Source: Dromiciops gliroides (taxonomy: Eukaryota > Chordata > Mammalia > Microbiotheria > Microbiotheriidae). Taken from it: 64,000 bases of DNA. Both the position numbers and the translations under genes were made by a program. Below are positions 57,360 through 64,000 of the stretch, in pieces (position 1 is the first letter of the stretch; every line of letters starts with the position of its first letter). The stretch is taken from NCBI RefSeq assembly GCF_019393635.1, contig NC_057861.1, positions 61,178,532 to 61,242,531 of the forward strand, written 5' to 3'. Under the pieces are notes generated by a model. It was not told where the DNA came from. It was given only the letters and a program-made list of their open reading frames with translations, and ran no database searches.

Positions 57360-57589
57360 CAAGGTGTGCATATGGCAGTGCTGCCAGAAGTCTATCCACT
57401 CACACATAGTGTTTTCTGTCCTCTATAGAGAACAGCAGGCTGCCAATTCAATATGTAACTTATTAATTTACCAGGTGTGGAAGTATATTATAAAATTTGG
57501 CCACCAGATGGTGTTCTGACTTCACATGAGTCACTAATTTCCACTACTTTCCACCATCAGGGATGGCTGCATATAAATCTAGGGCTGGA
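57360..57589. other. Unassigned stretch with a CTCF-like motif
   Basis: CCACCAGATGGT at 57501-57512 matches the CTCF core at 11 of 12 positions, in the same orientation as the motif at 54845. The rest is unassigned. Confidence 0.35.
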
Positions 57590-57900
57590 GCAGTTAGCTG
57601 ACACAGTGGATAAAGCACTGGCCCTGGTGTCAGGAGGACCTGAGTTCAAATCTTACCTCAGACAATTACTAGCTGTGTGACCCGGGGCAAGTCACTTAAC
57701 CCCAATTGAACTTAAGCATCCCAAGCCATCTCCAGTTGTCCTGATTTATATCTTGCCACTGGAACCAGATGGCTCTGGAGGAGAAAGTGAAGTTGGCAAT
57801 TTTGCATAGCCCTTCCTCTCTTAAAACCCATTTCAGTGCAAGTTGTGACATCACCTCCAGATGTCATGGCCCTCTACAAGAACAACAACAAATCTAGGGC
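57590..57900 (+). mobile_element. RTE-tailed SINE, full length
   Basis: A tRNA-like head (ACACAGTGGATAAAGCACTG), a B box, CTAGCTGTGTGACCCGGGGC, then the RTE-like half (CATCTCCAGTTGTCCTGATT to ATGTCATGGCCCTCTACAAG) and an (AAC)n tail. Confidence 0.75.
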
Positions 57901-58380
57901 TATGGCTTGGAACATGCTTAATTTTTTATAAAAGAGGAAATCTTCATCTTTGCTCTAAATCCCCATTTCTACATTTGGAAGCTTTCCTTCTCATTAACAT
58001 CCCCTTATTCAGAGCGTTTAATAATTTAATGTTTTATACCCCAGTAGAATGTAGATCCTTGAGGGAGAAAACTTTGTTTCCCAGGATTGAGCACAATATC
58101 CTGTCTCTAGTCTGGCTTAATAAATGCTTCTGGTTGGATTTCCTAAGTCAGTGTAGCATTTTTCTGTTTGTAGTTATCCATATACTGTATCATCTGATAC
58201 ATAGGAAAAGAAAAAAAAAACAGAAGCCAAGAGAATATTCCTAACCCCATTGTACAAATAAAGAAAATGAGGCTCAGGAACTTTAAGTGAGTTACCCAGG
58301 GACAAACAACTAATATAACATGGGGGCTGAGGAGTGGGATCCTGGTCTTCTAATAATGTATAGAGCTTTTTTTAAGGAGA
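57901..58380. other. L2-type end and unassigned sequence
   Basis: 58025-58140 is an L2-like terminus; 58250-58330 is a weak antisense MIR (GAAAATGAGGCTCAGGAAC). No gene. Confidence 0.45.
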
Positions 58381-58913
58381 TGTTTTGGTGAAGGAGGGGA
58401 TGTGAGGCCTGGATGTGATTTTATAGAAGCACCAGGAACAGAGGCCATAAAATAGATAACTCATATAATCTACAGTCAAAGAGAGAAGGAGTAACCAAGA
58501 TAGTATGGCCCTGAAGAGTCCTGGAACTCGTGCTTGGAATCCTATATTTCTGCCTGCATGGTATTTTGGCCACCATTATCAAAGCCATATTCCTAAGCCC
58601 AGAGCTTCACTCCATCACTGAGAGGAAGCTGTTCTGCTTATCACCCTCCTCGGGGCATCCCTTGTGTCCTGACTGCTCAAGCTATAGATGCAAAGGTTTA
58701 GCATGGCAGTGACCACAGAATACATTGCTGAGGCAACTAACTTGTTCCAGGAATAAGTAGATGTGGAGCTCAGATGTCCTCTAAGCCCTGGATGATAGAA
58801 CAGGGGGAAACAACACAGAGGTAAGACCCACAGGTAGAAAATGCTTTGTACATTCCCCCAGGTGATAGGACTCTAATATAGTAGACCAAACCTGAGTATA
58901 AGAGTAAATGATA

Positions 58914-59075
58914 GGGGCAGCTAGATGGCCCAGTAGATAGAGCACCAGCCCTGGATTCAGGAGTACCTGAGTTCAAATCCAGCCTCAGACACTTAACACT
59001 TACTAGCTGTGTGACCCTGGGCAAGTCACTTAACCCCAATTGCCTCACTAAAAAAACAACAACAAAACAAAACAA
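58914..59075 (+). mobile_element. SINE in the OR pseudogene, first of a same-site pair
   Basis: WSINE1-like, TTAACAC subtype with (AAC)n tail. AGAGTAAATGATAG precedes it (58901) and follows it (59076). Confidence 0.95.
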
Positions 59076-59088
59076 AGAGTAAATGATA

Positions 59089-59233
59089 GGGGGCAGCTAA
59101 GTGGCACAGTGGATAAAGCACTGGCCCTAGATTCAGGAGGACCTGAGTTCAAGTCTGGCCTTAGACACTTGACACTTACTTGCTGTGTGACCCTGGGCAG
59201 GCCACTTAACCCTCATTACCCCATGCAAAAAAA
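59089..59233 (+). mobile_element. SINE in the OR pseudogene, second of a same-site pair
   Basis: WSINE1-like, TTGACAC subtype. AGAGTAAATGATAG occurs again after it (59234), so three exact copies frame the two SINEs. Confidence 0.95.
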
Positions 59234-59313
59234 AGAGTAAATGATAGCTAAGAGGAGGGACATACCAAGCAGGATAACCCATACCATATCAAGATGGTCA
59301 AGATGGTGTTGAT

Positions 59314-59467
59314 AGGGGGCAGCTAGGTGGCGCAGTGGATAGAGCACCAGCCCCGGATTCAGGAGTACCTGAGTTCAAATCCGACCTCAGACATTTAACA
59401 CTTACTAGCTGTGTGACCTTGGGCAAGTCACTTAACCCCAATTGCCTCACCAAAAAAAAAAAAAAAA
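59314..59467 (+). mobile_element. SINE in the OR pseudogene, third copy
   Basis: WSINE1-like, intact CTAGGTGGCGCAG head, TTAACAC type. AAGATGGTGTTGAT is duplicated at 59300 and 59469. Confidence 0.95.
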
Positions 59468-60049
59468 AAGATGGTGTTGATGATTTTTTTTCATAACAGG
59501 GGCATTTATTAACTCAAGGGAGATCACAGAAGTGAGGGATTTCATGGTCTACACAGGACAACTCCATCACCTTCAGACTATGAAGGAAAGAATGTAGATG
59601 ACTGATGGTCCAAGAAAGCACAAACATCAGGCTGCAGAGGCTGGGTACATGATGGCCACACAGTGCAGAGGGTGACAAATGGCCACAAAGAGGTCATGGG
59701 TCATCAAAGGAAGGAGTAAATTGTCAAAGATAGTGAAGAAATACATCTGAGCCAGACAGCCAAAATAGGGGATGGCCTTGTAGTGTGTCAGGATGTTTGC
59801 CAACATCTTAGGAATTCTGGTGGATACCACCCACAAAGGCATCCATCAAGGACAGATAGGAGAGGAAGGAGTATTTTGGGGTCTGGAGGTGGGAGTCAGA
59901 GCCAATTGCCCATAGGACGAGAAGGTTTCCAACCATGATGACCGTGTACATGTTTAGGAATACCCCAAAGAGGGGCATTTGTTGCTCTGGCTTTTCAGAA
60001 AGTCCCAGGAGGGGGAATTCAATATGAAAGTATGAAAAGGAATGCAGGC

Positions 60050-60724
60050 ATTCCTTCCCTGTGTAATGGAAAGAACACTGAACGGCCTCGTAAAACCTAT
60101 GTTTGGCTGGAAGTTCTAATAACTGCTACTTTTTGGACATTAAACAAATCCCAATTTCTTCATCTATAATATGAGTGTTTTGAACTAAAAGATGTCTAAT
60201 GATATGGTACCCCTTGCAGCTTTGCATTCTACAAAACTCCACTAACAATATTTAGAACTTAAGCATCTGTAAGCGAAATCACCAAAATTGCTCTCAGGTT
60301 CAGCATATTCTGAGCTTAATACAATATCAGGAAAGAGCCACATCCTGTCCTCTCTTTTTGCAGTGATAGGCCATGATCATGGTGGGAATGAGCGTAGAGT
60401 TCATTCTGCAATGGGGACATTTCCAGGACCAAGAGGACTGGGACAAACAGAGGGCCTTCTGAGTCAATATACTCCCTTCTCACATGGAAAAACATAGGCA
60501 GGGCCCAGAGTCTAAATACTTATCCAAGATCCCAAAGACGAAGTGGGGAATGTTTTCATGTAGTTTCTGAGTGATGAAGCAGGAAAAGTTTATTCTAAGG
60601 TCAATACAGAGTTCAAGAAAGCAGGTGTCTAAACAGCATGCATTCAGACAAGTGAGAAAGTGATTCACTCAACAAATTTCTCCTTTGACATTTTCAAGAG
60701 GGTAGAATAAAGGTCACAACTGGG
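60050..60724. other. Relic intron of OR unit 4
   Basis: 60050-60230 is the decayed MIR shared by all four units. 60230-60720 matches 18181-18680 of unit 1. No gene. Confidence 0.55.
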
Positions 60725-60968
60725 AAGCACAGTGAATGGCATGCCCAGCGGGAAAACAGGAAGCCTCATCTTTCTGTGTTCAAATCTGGTCTCAGACACT
60801 TACTAGTTGTGTGCCCCAGGGTAAGTCACTTAACCCTGTTTACCTGTTTCCTCATCTGTAAAATGAGTTGGAGAAGGAGATAATAAACCACTCCAGTCAC
60901 TTTGCCAGGAAAATGACAAATGGGGTCACGGGGAGTTGAACAGGACTAAAATGAATTAACAACAACAA
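60725..60968 (+). mobile_element. CORE-SINE with RTE/BovB-like tail
   Basis: The core CAGACACTTACTAGTTGTGT and CTCATCTGTAAAATGAGTTG are followed by AACCACTCCAGTCACTTTGC, AATGGGGTCACGGGGAG and an (AAC)n end, the usual tail of RTE-mobilised marsupial CORE-SINEs. Confidence 0.75.
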
Positions 60969-61080
60969 AAGAAAAAAGGTCATTGTGTGTTAGTTATAGG
61001 AACACAGATTTTTGTTCAATATGAAAAGGAACTTCCTACCCATTCTACCCATCAGATCTGTCAAGAAAATTAGTAGATAT

Positions 61081-61234
61081 GGGGCAGCTAGGTGGCTCAG
61101 TGGATAGAGCACCGGCCCTGGAGTCAGGAGTACCTGAGCTCAAATCCAGCCTCAGACACTTAATACTTACTAGCTGTGTGACCCTGGGCAAGTCACTTAA
61201 CCCCAATTGCCTCACTAAAAAAAAGAAAGAAAAA
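61081..61234 (+). mobile_element. SINE, TTAACAC-type
   Basis: WSINE1-like (TTAATAC here). AAATTAGTAGAT is duplicated at both ends. Confidence 0.94.
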
Positions 61235-61271
61235 GAAATTAGTAGATTGCCTCAGAAGTAATGAGCTCACT

Positions 61272-61413
61272 GGGGCAGCTAGGTGGCGCAGTGGATAGAG
61301 CACTGGCCTTGGATTCAGGAGTTCAAATTCAGCCTTAGACACTTGACACTTACTAGCTGTGTGACCCTGGGCAAGTCACTTAACCCCAATTGCCTCACCA
61401 AAAAAAAAGAAAA
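61272..61413 (+). mobile_element. SINE, intact CTAGGTGGCGCAG head
   Basis: WSINE1-like with TTGACAC head and CCCCAATTGCCTCACC tail and an 8-bp deletion before the B box. TAATGAGCT is duplicated on both sides. Confidence 0.94.
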
Positions 61414-61469
61414 GAAATAATGAGCTTGCTGTCATTGAATGTTTCTAAACAGAGGCACCACCACTGATG

Positions 61470-62690
61470 AAGTCTCCCAATTTTGAAACATTGGTGTTGT
61501 ATGATATGATTATGGATTTGAGTCAGATTAAACTCTGACCATGGGGTCTGGAAGGTACCCAGACCTGCCCCAGTATAGTTTGTTAGAAGTTTATTGCTTG
61601 TCAAAATTCTCACTGTCTCCTTTAAGTTTTATTGCCAATTAACAGTATTTTTACTTCTGCTCAGTCTCCCCACTTGTCAGCTACATATTAGTTTTGTCTG
61701 CAATCTATCATGTGTCAGAACCCCAGTCAGTGGGTCAGGGAGTTTGCCCACCAATTCAATACTCGGGACTCAAGAAGAAAGGATGGGACTAGGCACAGAA
61801 TGCAGCCATTGAGTTGAGACCAGATGTTAAGTAACATTGTCTCTTTTTCTCAGAGCAGAATCCCCTTGGCCTTGGGGTCCCAACAATGGATTATTCTTTT
61901 CTTCCCAACATAGCCGAAGATAAATTTTAACCCTGTCATCCTTATCTTTAGAGACAGGGGCCTGGAGAGGGGAGTCAGTGGGAACTGTGAGATGTGAAAC
62001 ATCTGACTCTCACTCCCCTGTTTCCTTTTCCTTTGGTTTGACCTTGTTCCCCCTCCCCTTTTCCCCCTTGTCCCTGGAACATGTATGCATGTCTCCATAC
62101 GCACCCTGGGTGAGACAGGATTGGATGTTAGATTGTGAGCTCATCCACCCTAGGTGTATGTGGGGACAGTCCTTTTCAAGATTACTATAAAAACCTAGAG
62201 GATTGGGCATATCTTTGCAAGACTTCAATGTGTAATTGGGTTTTGCCCGTCCTCATGAGGATGTAATAAATCTGTCTCTGCTTGACTTGGTGGTCTCCTC
62301 GAGTTATTTGGGTAAACTGAGGCAGTTTGCTCCATACAGTGTTATGTTTGACTTCTCTTTCTCCATTGCCTTCCCCAATCAGTTGCCAAATCCTATTGAA
62401 TCTCCATCAAAAAAAAAAAAACACCTTACCTATTATCCACCTCTTTCATTCCCTTCCCTAACACCCTAACATAAGCTTTCTCACCAACCAAAACTTGAGA
62501 CCAAAAGTCTCTTAAGTCTCCATAATTCTAATTTCTATGTATAGCTGCCAAATTTCTCTTCCTCATGCACAAATATGATTGTGCCCTTACCCATCCTACT
62601 GAATAAAAGGTGAATTCATTAGGCTGCCATTTCAGGCTCTCCACAATCTGGTATGTTCCTACTTTGTCATTTTTAACAAGTGAAAAACCT
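61470..62690 (+). mobile_element. L2 fragment split by a solo LTR
   Basis: CTCCCAATTTTGAAACATTG leads in, and the L2 resumes at 62339 (GTGTTATGTTTGACTTCTCT) and runs to about 62690. It is the counterpart of the unbroken L2 at 19010-19370, which shows the empty site for the LTR. Confidence 0.65.
61498..62338 (+). mobile_element. Complete solo LTR, gammaretrovirus-like (ERV1-type)
   Basis: 841 bp with ends TGTATG and CATACA (inverted terminal repeat) and the 4-bp duplication GTGT at 61494-61497 and 62339-62342. Inside are a TATA box (CTATAAAAACC near 62186) and a poly(A) signal (AATAAA near 62265). No internal retroviral genes lie beside it, so the provirus was lost by LTR recombination. A fossil of moderate age; it looks whole as an LTR. 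Confidence 0.8.
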
Positions 62691-63095
62691 AAGACTTGGA
62701 AAAAATTAAGTGATTTGTTAGTGAGTGCTAGAGATGGGGCTTATATCGATGTATTTTTCTGGGTACATGAAAGACAAAATATGTCTAAGCTACAGCCCTG
62801 GCTAGGAGTGGGACATACATAAATTTGGACATTGGGGATAAGAATTCAATTATAAGAGTATGGATGTATGGGCAGAGATCCTAAGTAAACCAAGTCCCAC
62901 AAGGCCATATTTTTACTCATTTCCTGCAGCTATGCCTTTGGAGAAAACTTCTCAATACACTGAGGAGGAGCTAGTCTAAATGTAAACTAACAAGAATGAA
63001 GACTCCCTTGCTGAGTTTTAAAGACAATGCTGATCTATAATGTGGCCAGACCAGGTACCACCGAAGCAGTAACCGCATCAAGGAATGGTGAGCTT
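62691..63095. other. Relic intron of OR unit 4 shared with unit 1
   Basis: Colinear with 19372-19470 and 20820-21260. Shared landmarks include CA(A/G)TACACTGA(A/G)GAGG. The counterpart of the unit 1 first exon would fall about 2 kb further, beyond this window. Confidence 0.5.
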
Positions 63096-63244
63096 GGGGC
63101 AGCTAGGTGGCGCAGTGGATAAAGCACTGGCCCTAGATTCAGGAGTACCTGAGTTCAAATCCGGCCTCAGACACTTAACACTTACTAGCTGTGTGACCCT
63201 GGACACGTCACTTAACCCCAATTGCCCTGAAAAAAAAAAAAAAA
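63096..63244 (+). mobile_element. SINE with perfect target duplication
   Basis: WSINE1-like, TTAACAC head, CCCCAATTGCCCTG tail, intact CTAGGTGGCGCAG. AAGGAATGGTGAGCTT is exact at 63080 and 63245. Confidence 0.96.
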
Positions 63245-63331
63245 AAGGAATGGTGAGCTTGCCTGAGGATTTTAGTTTTGTTTAGCTTGGCTAGTTTAGC
63301 CCTATGGCCAACAATCTGCCTTCCTTTTGTT

Positions 63332-64000
63332 TGTGGCAAGCTGCCTCAGTTTACCCAAATAACTCAAGGAGACAACCAAGTCAAGCAGAGACAGATTTAT
63401 TACATTTCTGCAGGAATGGGCAAACTCAATGACTGAGTCACAATAGCTAATACATGCCTTGACCTTTTATAGGAATGTTGGTCAGGGGGAAGTCCCCACG
63501 AATACTAGGGCAAGCTCACAATCTAACATCCAATCCTGTCTCACGCAGGGTGCGTGTTTAGCTCGTGATCAATGTATGGAGACATGCATACGTGTTCCAG
63601 GAACAAGGGGGAAAAGGGGAGGGGGAACAAGGTCAAACCAAAGGAAGAGGGAACAGGGGAGTGACAGTCAGATGTTTCAGATCTCACAGTTCCCACTGAC
63701 TCCCCTCTCCCAGCCCCTATCTCTAAAGATATTCAACTTGAATAACAGGAAGAGTCACTCAGGTGTTTCAGAATTGTTTTGTAGTCATGTTAATTTTAGA
63801 AGAATAACAGGGTTAAAATTTATCTTTGGCTATGTTGGGAAATCAAAGAAATAGAATAAAGAATAAAAGAATAATCCATTGTTGGGACCCTAGGGTCAAG
63901 GGGATTCTGCTCTGAGAAAAAGAGACATGTCACTTAACATCTGGTCTCAACTTAATTGCCACATCCTGTGCTGAGCCTTGTCCTTTCTTCTTGAGTCCCA
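63332..64000 (-). mobile_element. Second copy of the same LTR, inverted, cut by the window end
   Basis: The minus strand matches 61730-62330 of the first LTR, including the poly(A) signal region (plus TTTATTACATTTC near 63396) and a TATA-region counterpart. There is no recognisable primer-binding site on the low-coordinate side, so this is a solo LTR or the 3' LTR of a provirus continuing past 64000. Fossil; its start is not visible here. Confidence 0.75.

Larger units (their letters stand above)
58615..60020 (-). pseudogene. Olfactory receptor 4 of the cluster, broken by SINEs, frameshifts and stops
   Basis: The same OR1/OR7-like family. On the minus strand it begins at EFPLLGLSEKPEQQ (the first ten codons and the ATG are unrecognisable). 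It goes on through a degraded PKYSFLSYLS and shifts frame near codon 73. It then reads [19 protein letters not shown] and [13 protein letters not shown], where the Arg of the MAYDRF motif is Leu. It meets another shift near MYP, and a stop after EIPHFCDLP. Three SINEs (58914-59075, 59089-59233, 59314-59467) lie between there and [18 protein letters not shown]. The end reads AMLNLCIYSLSSQD to a stop at 58615. The 3' flank (58480-58610) still resembles that of the live genes. It cannot make a receptor. Confidence 0.96.

Noticed and set aside
61081-61413. Same-site SINE pair
   Set aside because: The two copies have different target duplications, so they are merely neighbours.
1-64000. CRISPR array, operon, phage or other prokaryotic system
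   Set aside because: The repeats, intron signals and OR genes are those of a mammalian nuclear genome; no regularly spaced repeat array is present.

Overview
This 64 kb window is nuclear DNA from a mammal, almost certainly a marsupial. About 35 copies of a short tRNA-derived SINE of the Australian-marsupial WSINE1/WALLSI type lie throughout it, with marsupial-type L1 and half-L1 (HAL1) LINEs, CORE-SINEs (MIR/MAR1), RTE-tailed SINEs, L2 and CR1-like remnants. The SINE variants recall dasyurids, but species assignment is an inference. Gene density is low: the only protein-coding content I can support is an olfactory receptor (OR) cluster.

The cluster lies on the minus strand. It has three intact single-coding-exon class II ORs of the OR1/OR7 type (16265-17200, 29420-30358, 41563-42501) and one broken copy (58615-60020). 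Matches in introns and flanks arrange the four units as two nested pairs. Units 2 and 3 (about 29.3-39.6 kb and 41.4-52.0 kb) are one tandem segmental duplication. Units 1 and 4 share intron sequence that the other two lack. Each intact gene has a plausible splice acceptor 13-16 bases before its ATG. Three to six kb upstream of each is a conserved donor (GTAAGTAT) ending a short non-coding exon. Just above that exon sits a fixed array: an O/E (EBF)-like site, 42-43 bp, a TAATTA homeodomain site, 38-39 bp, and an A/T-rich TATA-like box. This is the expected OR-gene layout and gives a testable first exon and promoter for each gene.

Layout: 1-9.3 kb, repeats (L1 3' ends, an L2, a deleted 'mini-L1', SINEs); 9.3-15.0 kb, one nearly full-length but dead L1 with nested insertions; 16.0-23.6 kb, OR unit 1; 23.6-29.3 kb, repeats; 29.3-39.6 kb, OR unit 2; 39.6-41.4 kb, spacer; 41.4-52.0 kb, OR unit 3, whose HAL1 runs on to 53.9 kb; 54-58 kb, two CTCF-like motifs, a nearly perfect 1 kb inverted repeat and SINE pairs; 58.4-63.1 kb, OR unit 4, dead and carrying three SINEs and a complete solo LTR; 63.3-64.0 kb, a second, inverted copy of that LTR running off the window end.

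I found no RNA gene, CRISPR array or novel multi-gene system. The most useful signals are the predicted OR first exons and promoters, the nested duplication history with a likely gene-conversion tract, repeated SINE insertion at one target site, and the unexplained inverted repeat at 55.5-56.5 kb. Repeat family names are from memory of consensus sequences; coordinates of old repeats are approximate.
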